Origin: Mesostigma viride
Lineage: Eukaryota; Streptophyta; Mesostigmatophyceae; Mesostigmatales; Mesostigmataceae
Length of the DNA stretch: 33,399 bases
NCBI GenBank assembly: GCA_009746045.1
Contig: RPFO01001202.1
Location: forward strand, 1 to 33,399
Direction of reading: 5' to 3'
Part shown: in pieces, positions 18,101-27,841 of the stretch
Position numbering within the stretch: position 1 is the first letter of the stretch
How the letters are laid out: each line of letters begins with the position of its first letter
Translations under genes and position numbers: made by a program
The notes under the pieces: generated by a model
What the model was told of the DNA's origin: nothing
Database searches by the model: none
What the model saw: only the letters and a program-made list of their open reading frames with translations

Positions 18101-21100
18101 CACACTACGGACATGAGCGGGAAGGCCGGCGGGATGCAGACGTTGCGGGGCTGTGTGGTGGGTGCAGGGACCCACACTGCGGGGCTGTATGGTGGGAACT
18201 GGTCGCACCCACCGCTGCGGCAGCCTTGGAAGCGCGATGTCGCAGCTGTAGTCCACGTTCAGCAGTTCCTCCACGAACTCGTCAACGTGAGACAGCACAA
18301 AGCCTGCGAGGAAACAACATGGGGCCAGGAGGGGGGGGGCAGGGGCATGGGAACATGAGAGAACAAACACAGTAGTAAGAACTCACCAATTCCAACATAA
18401 GTTGCGTTATCATTTTTCTGCAAACTGACAACACAACACTTGATTTACTTGAGAGACGTTCAACACAAACAAGGCAGGAGATTCAAACGTGTAATCTACT
18501 CAGAAATGAGGGGATTATGAAATCTAATTAGAAATGAGGGAATTTTGAGATCCTGAGGCAGGCTCTATTCCCCGCACGCACGCATGCACAACCACACAGG
18601 CAGGCAGGCACACACGCATGCACACCCGCCCGCCCGCCCGCCCGCCCGCCCGCCCGCCCGCCTGCCCGCCCCCGCCTGCCCCCCTGCCCACCCTCCCGCA
18701 CATGCACACGCACACACAGCTACTGCCTGGGCATAAAAAGACAGGTGGTTGGGTGAGTGCCAGCTGCCACGGTCACTAAGTCCGCTGGTCACTGTAGTAC
18801 AGGGTACGATGCATGATTGCCCAGAAAGGCACCCGCCTCTCATTTGGTGCACCGCACGCAACATCCCATCAACGCTCCAGTTGGCGTGCTGCTTGGGCCA
18901 CCACTCTTCCCCATTGGAACGCAAACCGGAACGCCCGCCCGTGCACGTTTCCCCCTACCCCGCCCGCATTGTTAGTTCTATTAAATATTTTAAAGTCTAA
19001 TGGTACACCACCTGAAAACACTAAGAAAAATGCAAATAATTGATTCCCGAGTGTACCCCCCTGTCTGCTTTCTAGCTACTAAACAAACAAAGAAAAAAAA
19101 CTTAATATTCTTTGACTGTCAGCTGTGCTTGTTTAGCGATAAAAAACAAAGAAATATAACATCTTTGGCTGACCAAATGTTCTTTACTGGCGGCAACAAC
19201 CTGCTGCCGGCTGGGCTATACCAAACAAACAAAGAACTATAAAATCGCACAGTCAGTTCAACTGTTGCTCGGTAAACAAACAAACAAGCTAGATATTTAT
19301 AAAAAGGGCGGGTCCTGTAGTACTTCTAACAGGTAAAACGTAATTATCTAATCCAGAAGGGCCTTTCGGCTGAACTGAATTAAAACTAACAATGTGGACC
19401 GGGTAACCACCAGTTTCAACGCTTGGAGGTCCACAGAACCACGCGTTCATGCACCCTGACGCCCCAGCCAGCACAGCACACACTAAAACGCTAGATGTAC
19501 TGGTTATGTATTCACCGGTAGGGGTACTGGATATGTATATAGAAGGCAGGGCGTACTGGTTACGCATACACCGGTAGGGGTACTGGATATGCACATAGAA
19601 GGCAGGGCGTACTGGTTACGTATACACCGGCAGGGGTACTGGATATGTATATAGAAGGCAGGGCGTACTGGTTACGTATACACCGGTAGGGGTACTGGAT
19701 ATGTATATAGAAGGCAGGGCGTACTGGTTACGTATACACCGGCAGGGGTACTGGATATGTATATAGAAGGCAGGGCGTACTGGTTACGTATACACCGGTA
19801 GGGGTACTGGATATGTATATAGAAGGCAGGGCGTACTGGTTACGTATACACCGGTAGGGGTACTGGATATGCACATAGAAGGCAGGGCGTACTGGTTACG
19901 TATACACTGGTAGGGGTACTGGATATGTATATAGAAGGCAGGGCGTACTGGTTACGTATACGTAGTATAACCCTCGGCGTACTGGAGATGCTGGGAACCT
20001 GGGAATTCTGTACATGCATATACTCACGCCCACCTTTGTCGATGGTGCTCGCCCGATATACCAGGAATACCGCACGCACAAACGGGCAACATGGGGTACT
20101 CACGCCCGTCCTTGTCGCGCCGCCGAATCTTCCGATAGTCGTTGTACAGCGGCTCCAGGTACTGGAACACATCCGCGGGTTTGCCGACCAGGCGCAGGTA
20201 GAAGCTGCCCAGCAGGCGCACGTACCTGGTGCAGATAGTGGAGTATGGGGCGAATAGGGCGATCCGGGTGAATAGGGGGACTAAGACGAACAGTGTGAAT
20301 AGGGCGAAATAATGAGTGAAACGAACCCAAGGGGTACGGCGCACCATGGCGGAATATTGGGGAGATCAGGACCCATGCGTCCCTAGACCCGTGCGCCCCC
20401 TCTCCGTCTGGTCAAGGCCCATGGCGGCCATGGGATCGACCCAGCTCACGCTGCCATGACGTCAGCTGCTGTCACCCAGCTCACACTCCCACGCCTATGG
20501 CCACCCACAGCCAGCACGACGTCACAGACAAGACATTGCCATAAGCGATGCTAGTGACCCGACTATGGTCGCTTCCTATTGGTTGCTGAGACAGCCAAGA
20601 TGCTCCACCCAGGTGTCCTCCCATAGGGCAACAAACAAGATGCGACGCGACACATGACGCCACCCACCCCTTCGTGATCCTGCCTCCAAGCTGATGGTTG
20701 CTGGTGGTTGCTGGTGGTTGCTGACCATACCTGACAACTGCTACAACAAGTGGGCGACAATTGCTAACCACTATCTACCGCGCCCTCAGCTACCGCACCC
20801 CATCCACCCACCCGTGGTCCTCCTCGACAAACTTGCATACAAAAGACCTCCTTGGGCACCCATCCCCTTATTCACCCCCGCTGCTAGCCAATTAGCCACC
20901 GTCACCAATAATGCTAGCCAACCCCCCCAGGTTGCCATGGTTGCAAAAGAGCTCCACCAAGTACCCCTCTACCCCTCTATCCATCGCCCTCCATCGCCCT
21001 CGTTGCTGAAGATTGCAGACAACCGCTACCCACTACCACCTCGTGCCGCAATCGCGCCTACCTCTAGACTTCGCAAGGGCCTCCCCTAACTTGTGGACGT

Positions 21101-22144
21101 CTTGTTGCGGACAAACTCCACCACAAACTCTACCCCAGCCAGTGCCACCTATTGCTTACTTGTAGTCCTCGTTGCGGATGAACTCGACCACGATCTCTTT
21201 GTCGGGCTGGATCTGCAGCATCTTGAGCACCAGGCACATGAACGCAGTCGGCTTGAGGTTGCCCCCGTACGTGCCGCCGACGTGGTCCAGCATCATCGCC
21301 TTGTCCACGAGCGTCTCGGCTGCGCGTGTGTGTGGGAGGGGGGGGAATGGGCCAATAGAGTGGTCATCATAATACTGATATAGTAAAAGGGGCAGAAACA
21401 ACAGGCAAGGGGATAAGTAAATGCTCGCCTGCGTGCGGGTGGGTCGGGGCCCGCGGAAACATAATCATAAAAGCAGGCATGATAGACAAGGGGTCGTGCG
21501 AGGGTGCCACGTGCTCAGCAGAAGGTTCTTGCCCACCAACGTCTCAGCGGGGAGGGCAGTGGGGCCAGCGGGAGAGATGAGCAAGGGGATGCGGCCAAGA
21601 GCGGACAGACAAGGGTGGACTAGAGGGCAAGGGGGATGATAGAGGAGTCAGCAAGGAGGAGGGCGCCGGGAGCAAGGGACGCGCAGATAAACGCGCATGC
21701 CGCGTGGATACGTACAATGCCATCCATGCGTATAAACACTATCAAAGCGTGTTTCAAGGGCTTGTCTCACCGTTCAGACCGAAGCAGTGCTCTTTCCAGA
21801 ACATGCAGTTGTAGATCTTGGAGCGCAAAATCTGTAGCCGTTGGAAGCACCAGTGGCACGAACGCAAGCAACGGCAAGAAAGCTCAAAGATGCCATCTTT
21901 GCGAGCAGTCAACAGGCTCAAACCAACGGCCCGGGATACGTGCGGAGAGAAGGTCTCCCCGTAGCCCCGCCTGCCGAAACAACGGAAGTCCCGGCTTTTC
22001 CGACGATTGCCACCCACAATACCATATGCATGATATTCCGAGGAGCATGTGGAGACGATAGATGGCTATACACACCTTTTCCACGAGATTTTGCGGGTTC
22101 GTGCCCCGAACGCTCCTTGCCGCAGGGTCCGTGCGATTTGCCAT
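12589..22144 (-). CDS. PRP38: Pre-mRNA-splicing factor PRP38 (PRP38A type)
   Basis: PRP38 is a nuclear spliceosome protein. In yeast and human it joins with the tri-snRNP/B complex, binds the MFAP1/Spp381 and Snu23 partners, and is needed for activation when U4/U6 is unwound. Exons on the minus strand: 22144-22076, 21831-21771, 21319-21160, 20225-20104, 18303-18213, 17663-17522, 16575-16514, 15345-14853 (or 14857), possibly 13463-13446, and 12717-12589. All introns are GT-AG and phases agree through exon 8. The folded PRP38 domain fills exons 1-6 (about 205 residues), followed by an Arg/Asp/Glu/Ser-rich tail and the conserved C-terminal motif of plant and algal homologues. Total is about 448 residues, longer than the roughly 355 of the Arabidopsis protein mainly because of the expanded RD tail. 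No frame breaks are seen. Introns are long and repeat-filled. Exon anchors were matched against family sequence known to me, not by search. Confidence 0.93.
13446..13463 (-). CDS. PRP38: Possible 18-nt PRP38 microexon
   Basis: GGGCAG|GGGGGGAGCCGTGACAAG|GTGAGG has a good acceptor and a strong donor. In phase 0 it encodes GGSRDK, which would precede the EPKKKKEKK start of the last exon and resembles the [13 protein letters not shown] stretch of the Arabidopsis protein. It is tentative. Confidence 0.3.
14018..14445. repeat. 41-42-bp minisatellite in PRP38 intron 8
   Basis: About ten units containing GGTTGCTATAATGGTAGGGG and CTGCCTCATATAGAAAACGC. The last units near 14400-14445 diverge. Non-coding. 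Confidence 0.9.
14504..14832. repeat. 36-bp minisatellite directly after exon 8
   Basis: About nine units of CCTGTTTCCTTGAATACGGG followed by TGGTTGGGTGATGAGG; one unit near 14573-14600 is shortened. On the minus strand it reads, in frame with exon 8, a 12-residue repeat [12 protein letters not shown]. Confidence 0.9.
14853..15345 (-). CDS. PRP38: PRP38 exon 8, RD/RE-rich tail
   Basis: About 164 codons beginning [20 protein letters not shown] and continuing as long Arg-Asp/Arg-Glu alternation from a GGGACA-type hexanucleotide repeat. It ends with [20 protein letters not shown] and ARKRRRR. Acceptor CGCCCACAG. Two donors are possible: CGCAG|GTGGGT (end 14857, phase 2, better consensus) or TGG|GTGCAC (end 14853, phase 0, which fits the last exon). 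The acceptor is immediately preceded by about 160 bp of CCACCN repeat. Confidence 0.85.
15046..15304. repeat. Hexanucleotide repeat coding the RD tail of PRP38
   Basis: CCCTGT/CCCTCT/CCCTAT-type units on the plus strand encode RD and RE dipeptides in exon 8. Interruptions such as [10 protein letters not shown] show it is not a pure array. Confidence 0.85.
15349..15515. repeat. GGT-rich repeat at the intron 7 acceptor
   Basis: (GGTGGN)-type repeat on the plus strand, hence a CCACCN pyrimidine-rich tract on the coding strand. It abuts the exon 8 acceptor and probably serves as its polypyrimidine tract. Confidence 0.8.
15867..15945. repeat. 27-bp tandem repeat in PRP38 intron 7
   Basis: Three units of CATCGCACATTCCATCGTTC followed by CCATGA; the third is partial. 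Confidence 0.8.
16005..16140. repeat. Degenerate about 40-bp repeats in PRP38 intron 7
   Basis: Three to four imperfect units of the pattern CTTCTGC-(T/C)A-(C/T)CAC followed by ACACTAAAAG. They are diverged, so unit borders are approximate. Confidence 0.5.
16514..16575 (-). CDS. PRP38: PRP38 exon 7
   Basis: 62 nt encoding the small Arg/Ser exon [20 protein letters not shown] plus AG of the next Arg codon. Acceptor CACCTTGCAG, donor CGCAG|GTGCGT. Its phase 0 entry and phase 2 exit fit exons 6 and 8 exactly. Confidence 0.88.
16585..16705. repeat. About 53-bp repeat next to exon 7
   Basis: Two full units and a partial, each with GGCGCAGGACGGCACAAAG then GCATAAGGTT and CAGAAAAGCACAAA. It starts within 10 bp of the exon 7 acceptor. 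Confidence 0.75.
17522..17663 (-). CDS. PRP38: PRP38 exon 6
   Basis: 142 nt: [20 protein letters not shown], then an Glu/Ala-rich helix ending TAKE. Acceptor CCCATCAG, donor GAG|GTGCGC, phase 0. A near-copy of the acceptor and exon start lies 98 bp upstream in the intron. Confidence 0.92.
17746..17770 (-). repeat. Duplicated exon 6 acceptor (decoy)
   Basis: A 25-bp near-copy of the end of intron 5 plus the first bases of exon 6: CCCATCAG then CATGGTGCTGGAGAAC. It lies 98 bp upstream of the real acceptor on the minus strand. The surrounding GCAGCAC also repeats. Confidence 0.8.
18213..18303 (-). CDS. PRP38: PRP38 exon 5
   Basis: 91 nt: [20 protein letters not shown], then DIALPRLPQ and two bases of an Arg codon. 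Acceptor CTCGCAG. The donor CAGCG|GTGGGT was chosen because it is the one that joins in phase to exon 6, giving PQR-MVLENTG. Confidence 0.92.
18601..18680. repeat. (CCCG)n microsatellite in PRP38 intron 4
   Basis: About twelve CCCG units flanked by CAGGCAGG and CACACGCATGCA words. Confidence 0.9.
18970..19300. other. AT-rich island in PRP38 intron 4
   Basis: An AT-rich stretch with AAACAAAC words (19081, 19222, 19274) in an otherwise GC-rich intron. It may be an old insertion; no terminal repeats were found. Confidence 0.3.
19488..19966. repeat. 56-bp minisatellite in PRP38 intron 4
   Basis: Eight to nine units with GTACTGGTTACGTATACACC, then GGTAGGGGTACTGGATATG and TATATAGAAGGCAGGGC. They are very homogeneous; A/G and C/T variants define sub-types. 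Non-coding. Confidence 0.9.
20104..20225 (-). CDS. PRP38: PRP38 exon 4
   Basis: 122 nt: [20 protein letters not shown], then [20 protein letters not shown]. Acceptor CACCAG, donor GGGC|GTGAGT. The [11 protein letters not shown] signature is diagnostic of PRP38A. Confidence 0.95.
21160..21319 (-). CDS. PRP38: PRP38 exon 3
   Basis: 160 nt with the most conserved part of the domain: [20 protein letters not shown], then [20 protein letters not shown]. Acceptor GCGCAG, donor TACAA|GTAAGC, ending in phase 2. Confidence 0.95.
21771..21831 (-). CDS. PRP38: PRP38 exon 2
   Basis: 61 nt encoding [20 protein letters not shown] plus one base of an Ala codon. Acceptor GGCTACAG, donor AACG|GTGAGA. It matches the KIY..FWKE.CFGL block of the family. 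Confidence 0.93.
22076..22144 (-). CDS. PRP38: PRP38 exon 1
   Basis: 69 nt from ATG, 23 residues ([20 protein letters not shown], then VEK). The start is fixed by near identity with plant PRP38A N-termini. Donor AAG|GTGTGT, phase 0. Confidence 0.93.
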
Positions 22145-23190
22145 TTCTTTCCTGTGCTTTCCACAATAATGCGGCCGCTGATTTAGAAGTCAACTATAAC
22201 GAAAGACAGTCCCTGGAAATTCTGTCGCGGGAAACTGCAGAGCGTTCTGGGCCTTCCGATGTAGGCCTTAATGCCGTCGACCAGAAAACCTCTAAATGGA
22301 GTGCATAACAGGAGTAATCGGCGGAAGAGAGCAAGCATCAAATCAAAACTCCAGCGGCCTCTGCCATAAGATCTCCATTATTTCATTGCTAGGTTGAAGG
22401 CAACGGGGAGTCTTTGCATAAAGAAATCGCGGAACGACGGGCACAAAACTTGGTGAGACCGCATGGAGTGCTGCCATGAAATCTCTGTTTTGGTTTGTAT
22501 ACAGTACCCGCTTAATTACGCCAAACCAAACAGCTCGACAATAAGGCTGCCATTAGGACGCCGGGTGCGGCTGCCAGCACCGCTAGAGGTTGGCACTGGC
22601 AGTGGGCACAGCGCACTGATCGAGCGCAGACCGCTGGGCGCTGAGGCGCTGACTGAGGCGCTGACAGCTACCATGGACGACAGTAGCTAATTGTATGAGA
22701 CCTTGTACATGCCTCACGTTCCTGTCTTTGACGGGTCATTCCGCATTAATTACAAAACATGCCTCACTTTTCTGGGCGTGGGATCAGGGTGGGATACGAA
22801 ATTTTCCGGGTATGGTGGAGACGGCACGTCATGTCAGCAGTGGCAGCAAAGAGGTACGGTTGCACGCCCGGAGCAAATGGAGCCGGTGGTTTTCGACCTT
22901 TTGTTCTACATATCTCTGGCAGCCCACTGACCTATATTGTGCCCGGCTCCCATCTCTCCTGAGTCCGAACCGGCGGGAAACCCAACATGCCCGCCCATAC
23001 TGACCGGATTTGACCCGCCGCCAGGCTAACAATTTCGTCCAAGTCGCATGCTAACGCAAGTAAGCCACGACAGCGTCGCGATCGTTGCTTGATTGCGCAA
23101 TGGTATCACACAGGAAATTTCTCGATATTGCGTGTCAGTTTTTTTTCTGGGTTGGTTTGCGTTCGCTTATTTCTGCGTTATTGCGGGTTA
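22145..23190. other. PRP38 upstream region
   Basis: It presumably contains the PRP38 promoter and 5' UTR, reading to the left from 22144. No TATA box or other element can be defended. Short reading frames here are not convincing. Confidence 0.4.
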
Positions 23191-23218
23191 GAAAACAAAA
23201 TCAAGGTTTCAAACGGCG

Positions 23219-24120
23219 GACAATGAAGGTGGCCAGGCCGGGCCTTCCCAGTCTAGCAGTACGAGTCGGAAGAGAAGGGGTAGAAAACCCAAAGGCGGCA
23301 AGGCCTCAAGAACGATGGCAGGAACGGAGGCACGACATGGATCTCCCGAAGAAGACGAGCATTTTCCAACAAAAGACTTGACAAGAAGCTCCAGAAGATG
23401 AGGGAAAGTGGCCGGACAAAAACGTTGGAAGAGGTGTGGATGTTCCTGAAAATGCTCTTTTACTTTACCCTTGTTTTGTCGTGGACTGGCGGCCACTTTC
23501 TCACGGGGATGGCCCCTATCCTGGGGTTTAGCACGAGAAAGGGTCGCCGGGTTTTTCGAGATTGGAGGCAAGGTAGGAGAATCACGGCTTATTCTGCATT
23601 CGGCAGGGGAGTGGCTCGACCCAACACGGTAGACCGCCGCAGGAAGGTGTCTTCCGAGGGATTGGAGGCCTTGGAGCAGCACATCACCACATCTCATTCG
23701 GAGGCCCAGGTGGTGATGCGCAGAGATCTGGTTCACTGGGCGGCAAGCCACGGCCACAAACTTTCAGAACGCACCACTGGGGCGGTGTTAAGCGCCCAGG
23801 GCTACGCACGAAGGAGAGGACGCATCAACTTTCCAGAGATGACAAAGGAGAGGACAATGCAACGGCCATCATAGTCTACATGGACGAGTCATTCTTGCAC
23901 CAACTGCATGCATCTGCGACCTCCTACTCGAAGGAAAATCCTGTACAGGCATAGTGGACGATGGTATGGGTAGGACGGCAGGGAAGGGGATCACGCCTTA
24001 TCTTGGTGCATGCATGCGATTACAAAGGATGGGCCGCTTGCGCACCAAGGGGATCGGCCAAACGGTTGCCCGCAGCAGAAGGTTGGTTTGTCGGTGTGGC
24101 TCGTCGGCTGCTGTACTAGG
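23219..24120 (+). pseudogene. DDE-transposase-like remnant
   Basis: Fragments in several frames fit a Tc1/IS630-type or related DDE transposase. There is a basic start (TSRKRRGRKPKGGKASR), a helix-turn-helix-like HKLSERTTGAVLSAQGYARR, then IIVYMDESFLHQLHASATSY, where the MDES could hold a catalytic Asp, and SRLILVHACDYKGWA. At least three frame changes (near 23370, 23845 and 23960-23990) and a TAG break it. AATAAA at about 24228 follows. The family assignment is by motif resemblance only. Confidence 0.4.
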
Positions 24121-24309
24121 ATCTGGTTGAAGGCTCGCTGCGGGCCGTGGCCTTCTGACGAGGGCATGTAAAATCCTTCTCACTGAAGTGTCGTCGCCAA
24201 CCCAGCCCAGCTCGTCCCTTGATACAATAAAGTGGAGCAGTCATTTTAACCCTTGATACATAGATAGCGTGACGCAGCCTACCTGTAAAGTAATACTAAA
24301 AAAAAAAAT

Positions 24310-26580
24310 CATTCCTTCATTTATATAGATAAATAATCAATTCATCTCGTCGTCCCGTTGGGGAGTCATGGAGTATTAATCCATACAAGGATGCCATGAA
24401 TGGATGGATGGATGGATGGATGGATGGATGGACGGACGGACGGACGGACGGACGGACGGACGGACGGACGGACGGACGGACGGACGGACGGACGGACGGA
24501 CGGACGGACGGACGGACGGACGGACGGACGGACGGACGGACGGACGGACGGACGGACGGACGGACGGACGGACGGACGGACGGACGGACGGACGGACGGA
24601 CGGACGGACGGACGGACGGACGGACGGACGGACGGACGGACGGACGGACGGACGGACGGACGGACGGACGGACGGACGGACGGACGGACGGACGGACGGA
24701 CGGACGGACGGACGGACGGACGGACGGACGGACGGACGGACGGACGGACGGACGGACGGACGGACGGACGGACGGACGGACGGACGGACGGACGGACGGA
24801 CGGACGGACGGACGGACGGACGGACGGACGGACGGACGGACGGACGGACGGACGGACGGACGGACGGACGGACGGACGGACGGACGGACGGACGGACGGA
24901 CGGACGGACGGACGGACGGACGGACGGACGGACGGACGGACGGACGGACGGACGGACGGACGGACGGACGGACGGACGGACGGACGGACGGACGGACGGA
25001 CGGACGGACGGACGGACGGACGGACGGACGGACGGACGGACGGACGGACGGACGGACGGACGGACGGACGGACGGACGGACGGACGGACGGACGGACGGA
25101 CGGACGGACGGACGGACGGACGGACGGACGGACGGACGGACGGACGGACGGACGGACGGACGGACGGACGGATGGATGGATGGATGGATGGATGGATGGA
25201 TGGATGGATGGATGGATGGATGGGCGCGCGGATGGAGGGACGGAGGGACGGAGGGAGGGAGGGAGGGAGGGACGGAGGGAGGGACGGAGGGAGGGACGGA
25301 GGGAGGGAGGGAGGGAGGGAGGGAGGGAGGGAGGGAGGGAGGGAGGGAGGGGAGGGAGGGAGGGAGGGAGGGAGGAGGGAGGGAGGAGGGAGGGAGAGGG
25401 AGGGAGGGAGGGAGGGAGGAGGGAGGGAGGGAGGGAGGGAGGGAGGGAGGGAGGGAGGGAGGGAGGGAGGGAGGGAGGGAGGAGGAGGGAGGAGGGAGGG
25501 AGGGAGGGAGGGAGGGAGGGAGGGAGGGAGGGAGGGAGGGAGGGAGGGGAGGGAGGGAGGGAGGGAGGGAGGGAGGGAGGAGGGAGGGAGGGAGGGAGGG
25601 AGGGAGGGAGGGAGGGAGGGAGGGAGGGGAGGGAGGGAGGGAGGGAGGGAGGGAGGGAGGGAGGGAGGGAGGGAGGGAGGGAGGGAGGGAGGGAGGGAGG
25701 AGGAGGGAGGGAGGGAGGGAGGGAGGGAGGGAGGGAGGGAGGGAGGGAGGGAGGGAGGGAGGGAGGGAGGGAGGGAGGGAGGGAGGGAGGGAGGGAGGAG
25801 GGAGGGAGGGAGGGAGGGAGGGAGGGAGGGGGGAGGGAGGGAGGGAGGGAGGGAGGAGGGAGGGAGGGAGGGAGGGAGGGAGGGAGGGAGGGGGGAGGGA
25901 GGGAGGGAGGGAGGGAGGGAGGAGGGAGGGAGGAGGGAGGAGGGAGGGAGGGAGGAGGAGGGAGGGAGGGAGGGAGGGAGGGAGGGAGGGAGGGAGGGAG
26001 GGAGGGAGGGAGGAGGGAGGGAGGGAGGGAGGGAGGGAGGGAGGGAGGGAGGGAGGGAGGGAGGGAGGGAGGAGGAGGGAGGGAGGGAGGGAGGGAGGGG
26101 GGAGGGAGGGAGGGAGGGAGGGAGGGAGGAGGGAGGGAGGGAGGGAGGGAGGAGGGAGGGAGGGAGGGCATGCTCCGGAGCGTGCACCGGAGTCTTTTAA
26201 TCCCTGTATGTGCACAACAGGAAGATCGAATTGGCAGAGCCCCCCTTTCTCCTTCATGCCAGAGGCATGCCACTGTCAGCAGCAATCGGACACGATGGAT
26301 GATCCGGCATGGTCTGTGGGTGCAACAAGATCCGCGTGAGCATATCATGATAACAAGGAGCGTGGGCAAGGAAGCAAAGCATGGCCAGGACGTAGCATGG
26401 CTGGCTGTACAAGGGCTATTAAGCTAAGGCTATGGCTGGTTGTGTAGTACCCGACCGTGCGTTAGCGGTGGCGCACGTGACTAGGTATGGTGATGTAAGG
26501 CTAGGCAAACATTCTAGGCATGGCTGCCATGGCGGCAGTGACTATGATTACAAGCTTGGGCTATTCTAGCCCGCAGGGGG
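24310..26580 (-). mobile_element. LINE 3' UTR and end with expanded tetranucleotide array
   Basis: Read on the minus strand from 26580: CCCCCTGCGGGCTAGAATAG, then a 3' UTR closely matching 28905-29290 of the + strand copy. Next come CACATACAGGGATTAAAAG, the tetranucleotide array (26168 to 24400), and a decayed hairpin CTCCCCAACGGGAC (24352-24365). In the other LINE ends the same position before the hairpin holds only three to four ATCC units. Confidence 0.7.
24400..26168 (+). repeat. 1.77-kb GGAT/GGAC/GGGA tetranucleotide satellite
   Basis: Blocks in order: (GGAT)n 24400-24429; (GGAC)n 24430-25169, about 185 units with no interruption seen; (GGAT)n 25170-25222; a short mixed block; then (GGGA)n 25240-26168 with many one-base length variants. 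Four-base units lack stops in all frames, so the 600-675-residue reading frames here are spurious. The (GGGA) block has G-quadruplex potential. Confidence 0.95.
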
Positions 26581-26616
26581 TGTCCTGAGATGATATGATA
26601 TATATGGTCATGCAAA

Positions 26617-27841
26617 TTATGTTGGCCTCGCAGCTGGGGAGTAGGCTGCCCAGCAGCCGAATGTGGGGCCGGTAGCCTGGGGACACGGAGCCATCACTGA
26701 AGGAGAACGAAGTCTGGCGGCTGGTCGTCGAGACCGACCGCCAGCTAGGGCCTCTTTCTTCTTGCTGACCTCGAGCCCCACCACGCGGGCCTCAATGGCC
26801 AGGCAATCGAGGCATGTCTGCACGTGCTCAGTATCCTCAAAACTGAGGGTGGACCGTTTCGTCGGCATATTAATAATTAATTTCAGCTAGCCTAATCTCC
26901 GTGTCCGCCCTGCCGTGTCAGAACTTGTTGGCAACCTTCACCCCAGGCTCCCTACCCACAATGCGAGCAAACCGCTTGCGTGCCTGAATCATTACGTATT
27001 CAACCACAAAGTATGGCGAAGCACGCAGCCCTGCCACACACCCTTTGGGAGAGGGCATCAAATGTTTGGTGGCGTGGACCCGTAGGAAGTGCGCACCAAG
27101 GTGGTGGACCCTTCATACAGGCTCGGCGAATGACAGAAATAAGGGGGAGAGGGATCCGGAACAGAGCGAGGATGTCCCACAACGCAGGCCAGAAAGCCGA
27201 GTTGAAAGCTTTGATGAAGCCAACCAGCATGAGGTGCACGGGGGACTCACCAAGTTAGAGCCTGTACTGTGGAGGTTGTTGCCCCTGAGGATAGCCGCTA
27301 CACTAGCTACCGCCTTGTCTGCCATTACAGTAGAGGACAGCTCAGATGAGGATTATATACCCTCCTCTAGTTACTATATGGTTCGGGGGCATGATGCATG
27401 TACACAGACGGTATTTGTAACCGTTTCGTCTTTTTCTTTTTTCCCCAATGGGATTAGCATAATACTCCGTGGCATGCCCATATGCGCATGATGACACGCA
27501 AGTACTTTACTTACTTACCAAGTTGGAGACGGTACATTTCCTCCACGAGGCGGCGACTGGCCGGTGAGTAGTGAATTAAGAGCGCCTACACTGTACGTAT
27601 TGCGGCCGGGACGGAAGCCGTACTGAGTCTCGCTGAGATGGCCGTCGAAGGCAGTTCGCCGGCGTTTCAGGATGAGCCGCATCAGGAGCTTGAGAGGTGC
27701 GCTTCTTAACACAGATAGCGGCTCACGTAGCAGTTCTTGCACAATTTCCGAATTACTGGCATCGATCTCCTGTAAAGAGTTTTTTCCGTAGTACTTGGGC
27801 TGTACATAGCTTGGGATTTGCCTACTAAGCCTTGCCACCAT
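26617..27841 (-). pseudogene. Second LINE reverse transcriptase copy, broken
   Basis: Pieces in order: LMRLILKRRRTAFDGHLSET followed by QYGFRPGRNT (27700-27600), a 256-bp insertion (27261-27516), LVGFIKAFNSAFWPALWDIL, IPLPLISVIR, then FEDTEHVQTCLDCLAIEARV and VGLEVSKKKEALAGG. The catalytic YADD is degraded to YADE-like. The C-terminal half is deleted before the 3' UTR begins near 26575. Compared with 10297-11578 it lacks that copy's 4-bp insertions and extends further upstream. Confidence 0.8.
27261..27516 (+). mobile_element. 256-bp SINE-like insertion in the RT copy
   Basis: It is flanked by ACCAAGTTAGAG (27249-27260) and ACCAAGTTGGAG (27517-27528), a 12-bp duplication with one mismatch, and ends with a short (TTAC)n tail. 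The related RT copy at 11500-11540 has no insertion here. No B box or protein is recognised. Confidence 0.6.

Noticed and set aside
21841-22308. A 155-residue + strand frame over PRP38 exons 1-2
   Set aside because: It is antisense to two exons with clear PRP38 identity and shows no motif of its own.
24317-26427. Reading frames of about 600-675 residues on both strands ([20 protein letters not shown] repeats)
   Set aside because: A four-base repeat without stops is open in all frames; the proteins are artefacts of the satellite.
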